Assembly (NCBI RefSeq): GCF_932526225.1
Contig: NC_064035.1
Span: 16,855,969-16,915,968, forward strand
From: Nematostella vectensis
Lineage: Eukaryota; Cnidaria; Anthozoa; Actiniaria; Edwardsiidae
DNA length: 60,000 nucleotides
Direction of reading: 5' to 3'
Numbering within the stretch: position 1 is the first letter of the stretch; each line of letters opens with the position of its first letter. Positions 32,401 to 43,100 of the stretch are shown piece after piece. The notes beneath the pieces were generated by a model that saw only the letters and a program-made list of their open reading frames with translations, did not search any database and was not told where the DNA came from. The position numbers and the translations under genes are program-made.

Positions 32401-35400
32401 AAGTTGCCGACGATTCTGGTCTATACTTACCAGTTCTGGCGATCCTGACAAATTACTTAATAGGGCACCATAGAAAGGGGATTACATCAATACATTCAAT
32501 TAGTGTCGGGTTCCGTGCCTGCGTAGCACGCGTTTCTGTGGAGTTTTAGCAGGAATAGAAAGCGAGCGAGGAATATGGCCGCGCGAAAAATAGGGAGCCA
32601 TATTCTTCGCTCGAAATTCCACAGAAACGCTTGCTACGCAGGCTACGGGTTCCGCCTTATTCTCTTTCTGCTTTTTGTTAGGCTGTGGTTTAAAAAACTT
32701 TTTGTACTTGATCTTGAGTGTTACTAGTATTTCTATTTTTAAAGATATATAAACTGAATCAGGAAGTCATGTTTTACAGTCTATCTATAGTGAGAACTCT
32801 CACAAATATAGAGATAAGGGTTCGCAAGGACTGAGCGCGCCATGTTGGTAAGAATGTTGCAGGGATGATCGCAGGGTATTCGACAGCAAAGACGTTTTTC
32901 AGGGTTCTAAATGAAGTATCCAATTTTGAGGGATTTGGAGTGAGAATCAACAGCAGAATATTTTGTTATAAAGACCGCGCGCGATGTCTATCGTAACTTT
33001 ATACTCCCCCCCCCTTCCCCCACACACCCACAAAACATTGTTTATAGTTTCATAGTCATAGGCCATAAGTCCAATCTTAATCTGAGCTGACGCATACTGC
33101 TACATTGGGACACCACGGCCAGTGCTGAAAAACGCAAGATTAGTTCCAGTACGCGCGGTTAAACCAGCTTTATTGTTTTGAAATGGCGCCGTTTTACCGG
33201 CGAACTGTCACATTTTGGCGAATGCTAAAAAAACTAGACCAAACTTAAGGCTATAATTTTCTTTATGACTCCCTCATTATCACACAAATCTGTCATCTTT
33301 TGTACAGTATGGTTTTTATGCGGTACAGTTAGTCAAAACAGCGACTGAAGTCAGCCTTTCGTACCTATTCGAACGATTCAACACTACGATTGTGCTTGTT
33401 TTCGCCAGAGCACGCGCATACGTTAGCTACACTGCACATAAAGTGTAACCCATGCATTTAATTTCAAACATGAATTTTGCCAGAACACAATCACAGAACG
33501 ACTTGCTGGCAAGCAGACAAGCTTTGCTGGAATCTGAGATAGCGGATCTGAGCAAAGAGGAAAATTACTTGGACCAGTTGATCACAAGCGCAAATGACTT
33601 GATGCAGGTGCTGACCAGGACAGATGAAGCAGAAAGATATCCTTTGATTGAAACTACGCGTACGGGTATTTGGGCGGGCACATCTCTTTTGTACCGATGC
33701 ACGCAAGAACGGGGGCGTTGAGCGCATATGAGAAGGGGAGGGTGTATTCCCATGACATCAATAAATGCAATAACGTAACGGGCGTTGAGCGTATAAGGAG
33801 GAGGGGGTGTATTCCTATGACATCAATAAATGTAATAACGTAACGGGCGTTGAGCGTATAAGGAGGAGGGGGTGTATTCCTATGACATCAATAAATGCAA
33901 TAACGTAACGGGCGTTGAGCGCATATGACTGAGAAGGAGAGGGTGTATTCCTATGACATCAATAAATGCAATAACGTAACTGGCGTTGAGCGTATAAGAG
34001 GAAGGGAGGGTATAGTCCTATTTTACCAAGAACGGAGAACGGGCGTTGAGCGTATAAGAAAGGGGAGGGTGTACTACTATGACATCAATAAATGCAATAA
34101 CGTAACGGGCGTTGAGCGTATAAGAGGAAGGGAGGGTGTATTCCTTTTTTACCAAGAACGGAGAACGGGCGATGAGCGTATAAGGAGGGGGGGGGGGGGG
34201 TTATTCCTATGATGCCAATAAATGCAAGACCGGAGATTGACGTACAAGAGGAAGCCGGAGGATGTATTCCTATGCTACCAATAACTATCTTTGTCCTCAA
34301 GGTTAAATTCGAAATTTGTATTCACTAACTGTGCGGAGCAGTCCACTAAGGATTATTAGCTATTGTAACAGTGGGAACCTTATTAATGAGCTTCAAAGAG
34401 GACGGGTTGTACACTTACAAAATGAGCGTGCCAGAAAAGCGTGAATTTTGTAGCAGCAATTTGCCCCTGCTGATTCGGCGATTGGGGAAAGGGTTTGCTT
34501 GTGCAACAATAACAAAACTGAAATTTCATTATCGCGCAGAATCCTTTTGTCTGTATTGTGATTTAGCTTTCTTTGTTTAGTATGAAACGCTCAACACAGG
34601 GTGACTTTTTCTTGACATGGTAACATATGGGTACGTAACGAAGACAGACGTGCAGAGGATCGCGAGTCTTGCCGATCAGACAGTGATAGTGATCAAGTCC
34701 CCTCCAGGGTCTCTTCTGACCGTCCCATATCCTGACGAGGTCGGTCTGTATCTCCTCCCCTCCCCCCCCCCCCCCCCCCCCCCCCCACACACACACAAAC
34801 ACATAGTCCCTCCTTGCCGTCCCATCCCCTGACATCCCTCCCTGGTCACGCTCTCACATTCAAAAAAGCCCATTTAGATTACATTTGGGTAGTCTGAGGA
34901 CCACGCCTCTGACAGAATGACTGCTTGACAGCCTGCCAAGGGCGGATGCACCACAGACCGACTTCTCGGGCCTATTGTTGGAGAGAACATTTACAAATTG
35001 CAATTTGTCGGACCCGACACAAAAAAAAACTGTGTTATGCACCGTCAGATTATTATAAGTCAACTCCACACTGAATAAACTACCTTATAATCAATGGTCC
35101 TACCAATCGACGTATTCAGTTTTTCCGTCTGATCCCCATTTTTTTTACTTCAGCAAATCACCATGAGTCTTCAAAGCTCATCGAGCATGCCAAACATAAC
35201 AATAATAGAAACTCCGGACAGTTCCTCCTATCTACAAAACTCCACTCTACACGAGAGTACAGAAGATCTACCCAGCGAGGCAGGACACCGCACACTTGAG
35301 CAATCAACTCGACGCCAGGCAACAAACCCTGCATGCGACAGGGTCTCTACATCTCAAGATAACCTATTTCTAGCAACAAACTACAACAGCAGTTGGCCCC

Positions 35401-35672
35401 AACCTGCAGGTAACCAAGCGAGTATGCATCACAGCACTCCTGGTAGAGACGTCACAGATACAATACACTCCCCCAGGGCAGACGATGATGAGGTAGAAGA
35501 GGCGAGAGAGGATGAGTACCAGGTGCACGACATATGCGGCTACAGTAGTGGCGCCAAGCACTTTTGTTTACATGACATCGATGACAAAATAATATCATTG
35601 TTTCCAGCGGTGAGCGACTGGGAAATCTACTATCAGGCTTTTTGCCACACCACAGGGATAACTCCAATCTAG
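29422..35672 (+). CDS. E2F: E2F-family transcription factor, four exons, 339 residues
   Basis: Exons 29422-29654, 33484-33636, 34625-34739 and 35154-35672 sum to 1020 bp and stay in frame (phases 2, 2, 0). Residues 17-78 form an E2F winged-helix DNA-binding domain with the DNA-contacting RRIYD motif (52-56) and GVADINEAA. Residues 83-125 are a leucine-rich coiled coil (ENYLDQLITSANDL) for DP dimerisation. Residues 130-180 are the marked box (YGYVTKTDVQRI, QTVIVIKSPPG, VPYPDE, QITMSLQSS). Residues 303-317 (HFCLHDIDDKIISLF) resemble the pocket-protein-binding motif of E2F1-5. With DP partners, E2Fs bind promoters of S-phase genes. The short N-terminus lacks a cyclin-A-binding region, as in E2F4/5. 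The domain's end (KTSVKMR) lacks the usual IQW, so it is divergent. Intron 2 has AT-AC ends. Confidence 0.88.
32516..32645. mobile_element. 130-bp foldback MITE with 9-bp target duplication
   Basis: Inverted termini TGCCTGCGTAGCACGCGTTT and (reverse complement of the right end) TAGCCTGCGTAGCAAGCGTT extend almost to the centre, so the whole element is a near-perfect hairpin. CGGGTTCCG directly repeats on both sides (32507-32515 and 32646-32654), a convincing target-site duplication. A 9-bp duplication would fit a P- or MuDR-like family, but the family is not proven. Confidence 0.8.
33140..33435 (+). repeat. Dispersed repeat H, copy 2
   Basis: Inverted relative to copy 1 at 10905-11215, with shared words such as CGGCGAACTGTCACATTTTG, GACTCCCTCATTATC and AGCGACTGAAGTCAG. 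It ends shortly before the E2F exon 2 acceptor at 33483. Confidence 0.75.
33637..34624 (+). other. U12-type AT-AC intron in E2F
   Basis: The intron begins ATATCCTTT, the classical U12-type AT-AC donor, directly after codon bases AG of exon 2. Near its 3' end lies TTTCTTGAC (34608-34616), close to the U12 branch-site consensus, and it ends in AC at 34624. Splicing here gives TDEAER joined to YGYVTKTD, exactly the E2F family alignment. No GT-AG alternative works, because an in-frame TGA lies just upstream and no AG lies between it and the marked-box codons. Minor-class introns are known in vertebrate E2F genes. Confidence 0.85.
33711..34255. repeat. 65-bp minisatellite inside the E2F U12-type intron
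   Basis: About eight units start GGGCGTTGAGCG and contain TATTCCTATGACATC and AATGCAATAACGTAAC. The first units are spaced exactly 65 bp apart (33780, 33845, 33910). Later units vary in length, and one includes a G12 tract near 34187. Open frames across it are periodicity artefacts. Confidence 0.9.
34753..34787. repeat. Poly(C) tract with CACACA tail in E2F intron 3
   Basis: A run of roughly 30 cytosines is followed by (CA)n, 15 bp after the E2F exon 3 donor. Similar C or G homopolymers occur near 1037, 26609, 32069, 33006, 34187, 39307 and 44290. Confidence 0.85.
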
Positions 35673-35967
35673 TACACTGGGACTACTTGGCAAAGGAATC
35701 TCCGGCCCAATTTGAGCAACAGTTAGTGGGAAGGAATTCAGACTGACACAAAGCGCAGCTGCGCAGAAGGGGTGACATGTGCGGGCTAGTCAATCTTCTG
35801 GGTCCGAGATTTTTACATGGCCATCAAATGATGGAAATATTCGGCCCCATAAGTTCTCGTACGGCTCGAGCAAACGAGGTTAATATGATTTTTATCATAC
35901 AGCGTTTTGATCATCCCAAAAATCACAGCGTCGTTTCTGTGCGGGCCATATGAGGATGACGGGCCCA

Positions 35968-36247
35968 TTAATCAACCAATGAGAGCGCCCGTGGTACGCT
36001 GATCAACCAATGAGAGCGCCCGTGGTACGCTAATCAACAAAAGAGAGCGCGCGTAGTACGCTAACCAACCAATACGAGCGCACGTAGTACGCTAATCAAC
36101 CAATAAGAGCGCCTGTGGTACGCTTATCAACCAATGAGAGCGCGCGTAGTACGCTAATCAACCAATGAGATTGCCCGTGGTACGCTAATCAACAAAAGAG
36201 AGCGCGCGTAGTACGCTAACCAACCAATGAGAGCGCGCGTAGTACCG
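35968..36247. repeat. 31-bp minisatellite with a CCAAT-containing unit, about 9 copies
   Basis: Units read AATCAACCAATGAGAGCGC followed by CCGTGGTACGCT or CGCGTAGTACGCT. Most keep CCAAT; two have CAAAAG instead. It starts about 300 bp after the E2F stop codon. Confidence 0.9.
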
Positions 36248-36310
36248 TAGTTTGTATAATGCCTGCCTTTTAGGTTCAAATACAATCTTTTTTATAATAA
36301 CTTTTTTTTA

Positions 36311-36595
36311 TAAAAACGTCAGGCGTGAGATGTCACATGTCGAGGCTCAGATAGTAGCAAAATATTGTATTGTTAGTTAGGTGCGTTTTAAAATGCAGAA
36401 TAAAATGGTGATCATAATAACAACCTTATTCCATTTTTAAACGGATATTATATTTTTATATACACAAACTAGATAATATATTCTTATAATACACAGAAAT
36501 GTATAAGAACGTCCTTTAGAACAATGCTTAGAAATAAGAACGACCCAGCCTTAATTGAAAATCATACGTTTTCATAAAAAAAGTGTAATGGTGAA
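36311..36595 (+). mobile_element. Dispersed repeat G, copy 2 (MITE-like)
   Basis: Matches copy 3 and the reverse complement of copy 1: shared GAGGCTCAGATAGTAGC, AATGCAGAATAAAATG, ATAATAACAACCT and AATAAGAACGACCCAGCC words. It follows the 31-bp minisatellite. Confidence 0.65.
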
Positions 36596-37039
36596 AGTTT
36601 GTACATTCGTGTAAAAAAAATCCATACCTTAGGCCAGAGTTGCACCGTTCTGGTTCGGTTATGATTCGACACTGGAGCGGTTTCACAATAGAAAACGACT
36701 TTTTGGGTACGTAATGGTATCAGTAAGGTTATGAAGACAGAGCGCGTTCTTCTATGTGTTATTCCGTTTGAATGGCGGAGGGGACATAAAGTCTGGTAAT
36801 AACTAAAAAAGCTTTCTTGGTTAAAGCAACATGGTCTTTAAACGCTTTCTACAACAAAGGTTGTGCGCAACCGATTAGTCCGCCTATCTTCTAGGGATTT
36901 TGCCTGGTTACTTGGGTTGATAAGCGAGCATTTATTGCAAAAAGAGATTTCGAATCAAAGGTATTTGTGATTTAACTAAAACAAGCGCTACGTATCTGGC
37001 TAAAGTAGCTAATGCTGCTCTCTTTTTTAACTTGTGCCT

Positions 37040-37320
37040 GTCACCAAATTTTAAAACATGCTAAGAACATGCCGAGCTCAGATAGCAGAAAAATATTGCT
37101 TTGTTCATGTGATGCGTTCTAAAATGCAGAATCAAATTGTGTTCATAATAACAACCTGAGATATTTTTGCTATTGAACATTTGTGTAATTCTCTTCCTAA
37201 TAATTTATTGTTTTTTTTTATATTCACTAAAATTTAAGGAACATTCTCAGCCTTAAACTGCTCCGAAAATAAGAACGGCCCAGCCTCAACAGAAAATTAG
37301 ACGTTCTTACAAAAAAAAAA
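37040..37320 (+). mobile_element. Dispersed repeat G, copy 3 (MITE-like)
   Basis: Shares CACCAAATTTTAA, CATGCCGAGCTCAGATAGCA, AATAACAACCTGAG and ACGTTCTTACAAAAA with the other copies. Same orientation as copy 2, about 700 bp away. It lacks the outermost left terminus. Confidence 0.65.
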
Positions 37321-40073
37321 GATTGTAATGCGATTATGGCACGCCGAATAATCTAGGCCTTAGATGGAACCCGTAACCTTTTGTCGTGAATAAACTACCG
37401 TGACAATTAATTAGTGTCTATATTTAAACGTGAGGTGCAAGACTGAGCCATCAACACCAACCAGCGGCGTACTAAACACTTTATTCCATTTGGTGAACAT
37501 ACGATGAGACGTCTTCGAAATACTTATCAAGCAGCCTGGATGAATAAGCATCAAGTCACAATAATAAAATTACAATATAATATTCTTACCTTTTTGTCTC
37601 TCGACATTGCAGATCAGAAATTATATTTGCCCCAAAAAGGTTTTGGGAGTAAACCATCAGGTCCCTAGACTGGACGTCATTATCTGCTTTTTTTTTCATC
37701 AGAAGCAGTTAATACCCTATATCTTGGACTTTGTTCCTCTTTTAGCTAGGTACGTTCAATCAGCAGGTGACACGGGTGGTGGAATCTACTGTCAACGGGT
37801 CGCTCCAAAAAACGTTACCTTATCAAAATAAAAGAATTAACACGGTAATGAATTCAGATTTTTTTTCGTGTAACATAGAAATAACAAGCTGTGTAAAAAA
37901 ATCTGAATCATAAATGTTTATCTTGTCCGGTTACAGTCTTCATTTAACTTCATTTAATCGAAATATTGAAGTAGCTTTCCTAAATCAGCCGATGGATATG
38001 GATGTTTTCTCACAGTCCAAAGAAATGAGTCCATGGGAGGGGAGGGATATGTCGAATAATGTTGTGGCGGCTGTATAATAAGAAAAGGCTCTTTTTTAAA
38101 AAAAAACTGATTTAAATGCTGTTGCGGTAAGGTATCTAAACGTTTTAATAATTTTAGTGTAGTCATAGAAACATCAAAGATTATGACCATGAAAGTAACG
38201 TGACACAACCGTGACCGTAGCGTGACTGAGGTTTCACTGTCGGTGACGATTTGCGCCATTTGACTGGCCATTGACTGCTAAACATTCTATAAACATTCTT
38301 CACTGTACAGTTTAACGCAATTTATATTTCCACTAAAAATCAACTTATCAAATAGTTTAGCGCTATCTGTCGCTTTGCATTAGTTATCTCTACAGAGTTT
38401 TTGTTGGTCAACATGCATTGTGTGGTAGCTGTGTCGGCAGGTGACGCATCTATTGAACCGGCCAATCCCTTGCTCCGTACAACCTGCCGCACACAGGAAC
38501 ATTCGCTTCTCACAAGATGATCTCGCCTGAAAACTCTTGTCTGGCAAAACCGTGATTACACCTTTTCATTCAATACCAACAAGACGCGTTGTATGGTTTG
38601 GGCGCTAACACTAAAGCGATTCTAAAACTGGATCGGATTATCCTGGACTTTGCCATTGATAACCAACCATGTTGGATTGTTTTCCTCGTGGCTAGTAATG
38701 TAATAGTAAAGTTAAGTGACGCGTATTGTGACAGATATGGCCGGCTATCTTCGGAGCAAAAAGGTAAATATTTGAATGAACTTGAAATAAGATTAATTTT
38801 AAATTCTAAAAATAAATTTTAAAAGCTTAAAAAGGAATCTCGATGTCGGCCCTCATATACAGCAACGTTGAGGTATTTAGATTGAATTCCCTTGTGGAAC
38901 GTTAGAATAAGGTAGAAACAACCACTATATTTAGACAAAAAGCACAAAACCGAACAACCGTATCGAGCTCATCACCGGTCAAAGCATACGTCGACCCTAT
39001 TCCCCAGAAAAAAATTAAATCAAATTAATCAAAATGAAGTTCCTACTTCCTGGAACTTGCACATAAGCATTCATTACCAGTGACTGTTAGATTTCATTAT
39101 TTTGCAGAACAATTGCACACTGGAAATTTATGCACTTTCACATGCGAGGACATAGTCGAGTGCGCGTTTTGAAATTATGATTGAATGCTGCTGCACGCAA
39201 GGGAATTATAATTTTTACTGACCAGTTTTATGTCAAATACTGGTCAAATATAAGTAGGTTTTTATACGTAAAAATGCACATTTCAGGTACACGCCTCTAA
39301 GGCCCGGGGGGGGGGGGGGGGGGGGGGAGGCCGGCAGAGTAATGCATTATGCGTTGCCTTCCGAAAACACGCAATAATGTGGATAAGTACGTAGAGCCCA
39401 AGCTATTTTATTAAGGGGGGTTTGTCTATTTTTTTGTGGGCTGCTCTTGCGATATTTAAGCAAATGTTTGAATTTAGATCAATTATTTTCTCATTTACAT
39501 AATATATTTATCTTATTCGTCACATACGACTTAATTCGATGACTCGAACTTTAATCTATTAACCACACTCGAGCCAATTCGCGGCAAACGTTGTACCTTC
39601 CATGTACCTATTTCCAAAGCAATAGGTTCGACTGAAAAGCAGCGATAAAATATCAACCGTAACTTAAAAGTTTGTTTCTCTTGTGCGCTCCTACGAGATT
39701 TGAAATGGGGATGGATTTTTATAGTTATTATGACAAAATAAATAGAATGTTAAGAATGGGATTCTAATAGGTTAGAATGGTTTTCAAAAACCCGTAAAAT
39801 TCTTTTTAGTTTACTTAGTACTAATACACTGCAATGTCTTTGTTCTCTTTTGTTCTGGCTTGACTAGACTATTAAATTACACTTTAACAACAACATTTTG
39901 TTGCACGGGATTTTGAAAATCACTCTACCCAATCTGCGTGTACTACTAGCCCCTCGGTATTGACACAGCCTTCGCCACGACAGTTTAAGGTGTGTTTTTT
40001 GGTGAAATCAGCTCTACACTGTCACTAGACAAACAGGTTTTTAGCGACTGATCGTGCGTTTTCTCTCCCTTAG

Positions 40074-40167
40074 GTCCTGTGTCTCTTGGTAATTGTAGGG
40101 GTAATTCTGTACCTCGGAACAGACTATCTAACCAGCTACCAGACAAGACAGCAAGAGCTTCATGGAG
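40074..40167 (+). CDS. Transmembrane exon of DUF229 gene B
   Basis: A 94-bp exon after TCTCTCCCTTAG and before a GTAATG donor encodes VLCLLVIVGVILYLG then TDYLTSYQTRQQELHG. It has the same phases as the transmembrane exon of gene A (26253-26361), which supports both calls and shows that the missing first exon must end in phase 0. Confidence 0.75.
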
Positions 40168-43100
40168 GTAATGCCGTTGTAATTAAATTTGTAACAAAAA
40201 GATGCGTGGGCTAAATTTAGTTTCATAAAAATCTATAATACAAGTCCAATTCAACTCCTTACCGTACTATGTGTCCATTAGATGGCTAAATAGACAAGGT
40301 GTTTTCACAAAGCTTATTAAACGGCCAATATTCCCCCAAAGGCTTCTTGTGTACTCACTTAATTTTCGCGACACTTTATTTTCGCGAATCTTTTACAATC
40401 GCGAAATTCGCGAAATGAAAGTGACGTGAAAATTAAGTATAATAAGGTAAATAAGACCGAGACACCGCTCGCCCATCCATTGCGCTATTAGTACCCAATA
40501 CTTAAAGGCCTCTCCATTTCCATTTCTGTACTTTGCAAGCTAGGGCAAAAAAAAAATAATCTATACTAACTCATTTTCTGGGGAAGGGGAAGCGGTATAA
40601 TTCTCCCATTATTAAAATGATCTACTACTGTGTTCGTCTCATATTTGCAGCTGGTGAATACGACCATGAAAGCGAAAGCTCTTACACTCTCACATCCAAG
40701 CGTTCTGCGAATCACGACACGACTCCGGGTCTGGCTTCGCAAGGGGTCAACGCGGGGAGTTTCTTAGAAGACGACAATTCCCAGAGAGAGACATCAAGTG
40801 CAAACAGCACAGTAAATATCAATGAGACGCAAATTAAGCGCGAGACACTAGAGAGACAGAAGACAACAGAAAACACCGAGGAGCTACCAGTTAGCACTGA
40901 AACACCGCTAGACGTGACGTCCTTCAAGCCCCACCATGCTTCGCGCGAGAAGCTGCAGAGCATTAACGATCGACGAATCCCTGACCAATCACAGGAAAGG
41001 CCAAGTTGGGTTGACGAATGGTTTACAAGTACAACAGCGAAACCGGAAGTAGAGCGCAGAGATAGCGACGTTAATGATGAGACTGAGGGAGATGTCGTGA
41101 CGAGAACAACACACCTTGAGCACGAAAACACAATTCCGAGAACAACACACCATGAGCACGAAAACACAATTCCGAGAACAACACACCATGAGCACGAAAA
41201 CACAATTCCGAGAACAACACACCATGAGCACGAAAACACAATTCCGAGAAGAGCTAAAGGAGTGGGAATAGCGCGGGACGAAAAACACTCAATTGCAAAC
41301 AATACAAGACGTCGAGATCGCGTTTTCCACAAAAGTCACGCGACCATAGACGTCCTGCCCCCTTTCTCAATCTGTCCGTACCTGGGTCTACGAAGCCCTC
41401 TCCAGAAGGACATGGATGGGAAAGAATATGGCAACGCTAGCAACGAGAATTGCAAGCCTCAGGAACGTCAGGAGAGGGCGTGCAAGGAGGCCTACATAGC
41501 ATACAAGGTAGACGAGCCTGCACTCGATTGCGACGGTTCACCGATGGCTCTGTGTGATGTCGCGTCATCAGGGACCATCAGGTGCGACGTATCGCCATGT
41601 GGCGGTAATCCCGTCTTTGTGATTGGCGTCGATCCGAAATACGGAATCTTAGAGGGCAGAGATAAGTGGCGGAGTGTAAAAAAGGCAAAACATCTGGAGT
41701 TATTCCTGAAGGACTATATCAAGTCTAGCACGCAGAATGGCTTTAATTTCTGCTATCTGCGTTGTAAGTCTCGCAAAGTTGAGCAACTGCTCATGTTTCC
41801 TCCTCTGATCGCGGCGAGGGAGGCGCATCCCGGTGAGGCGTCTCTATTTAATGTGAACATCATCATGTTAGACTCAGTTTCCAGGGCTCATTTCTACCGC
41901 TCTCTGCCGTCGACTGTGGCCATGCTCCGTGGAATAAGACAAGATACAACTCTGGACACGACGGTGCTCGACTTTGAGCTGTTTCAGGGCATGGCGGATT
42001 TTACCTTTCACAACATTCGGGCCTTCATGACAGGGCGGACTGATAAGCTATATAAAGCGCACAAAGAACAGCACTACCACATCGAATACCTCTACAGCAA
42101 ACTGAAAGCCATGGGCTATTACACATTACTGCAGGAGGACAGTTGTTGGTTCGACGAATGGGGGTCTCTATTCACTGATAACCTCTTTCAAGGCAATAGA
42201 CCCCGAACATCTGCCGAGTACAAATCAAGATGGTCTCGCTTTTACAACAAAGTCACTCGTTACAATATTGACGATTTTGGGTTGTCTCACTTTTCATGTG
42301 AGGCGTTGCAGAGGTACAATATCACAAATCAGTTTAATAAACCCAAGAGAATATGCTTCGGTAAAAAAATATTCGGCGAGTACTTTATAGAGTACGTTGA
42401 AGCGCTGTTCAGAAAGTCTACAAATCACCCCATCTTTGCGTACACACACCTCAATACAGGGCACGAAGTATCCGGCACACGAATAAAACAAATAGACAAA
42501 AGGTTAGCGTCTTTTATCAGGAAGATGGCGGAAGAAGAGAATACAATGACGATCATGTTTTCTGATCATGGTCCCAAAACAACGAGCTATGCGTTTCAGA
42601 CTATGGAAGGCCGCGCCGAGATCTACGACTCTCTGTTGTTCGTTGTTGTGCCAGGTAAAGTCGGTAGGACATTAGGGAAGAAGAGGCTCCAAGCAATGTT
42701 TGCGAACCAGCAACGGCTCGTTACTACTGTAGATCTACACAACACTATGGTTTCACTAGGACACGTAGCTACGACACCGGTCCCCATCTCACGTGAAGGA
42801 ATCTTCACAGAGATTGATAAAAACCGCACATGCGCAGACATACCCTTGAGGCGTTCTGCCGTCTGTAAGTGTAATGGCTGGGAAGAACGGTTCCCGAACA
42901 ATCACCCCCCCTTCACATGGCTTGCGGAGCTTGTACTCGGCCAGTTGAACAACAGGATACAGGAGGAGTATCTGAAGAGCGAAGACGCGGAGGCTGGATA
43001 TGGGAATTGTCAGCGCTTGATCGGGAAAAGCTTTGAGAAGGTCCGCAGAAGGAAAGTTGGGGACAAGTACGTCGTTACAATGGATGTCATCGTACAACCA

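Larger units (their letters stand above)
29655..33483 (+). other. E2F intron 1
   Basis: A 3.8 kb intron with donor AG|GTAGGA and acceptor TTTTGCCAG. It contains a 130-bp foldback element (32516-32645), a C14-rich tract near 32069, a C-rich tract near 33006 and dispersed repeat H copy 2 (33140-33435), which ends about 50 bp before exon 2. No exon of its own was recognised. Confidence 0.6.
35673..40073. other. Region between E2F and DUF229 gene B
   Basis: This stretch holds the E2F 3' UTR, the 31-bp minisatellite, two copies of dispersed repeat G and a G22 tract near 39307, and should include the first exon of DUF229 gene B, which I could not identify. A 77-codon plus-strand open frame at 38589-38822 has no recognisable feature. 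Confidence 0.4.

Noticed and set aside
33925-34212. Plus-strand open frame with GVERIRGREG repeats
   Set aside because: Periodicity artefact of the 65-bp minisatellite inside the E2F intron.
34617-34624. ATG at 34617 as a start codon of a separate gene
   Set aside because: The following residues are the E2F marked box, in phase with exon 2, and the ATG lies inside the AT-AC intron.
38589-38822. Plus-strand 77-codon frame as the first exon of DUF229 gene B
   Set aside because: It ends at a stop without a suitable donor in phase 0, and its sequence shows no cytoplasmic-tail or family feature.
40712-41332. Minus-strand 206-codon frame opposite DUF229 gene B
   Set aside because: Antisense shadow of the 36-bp coding repeats and the disordered region; no domain.
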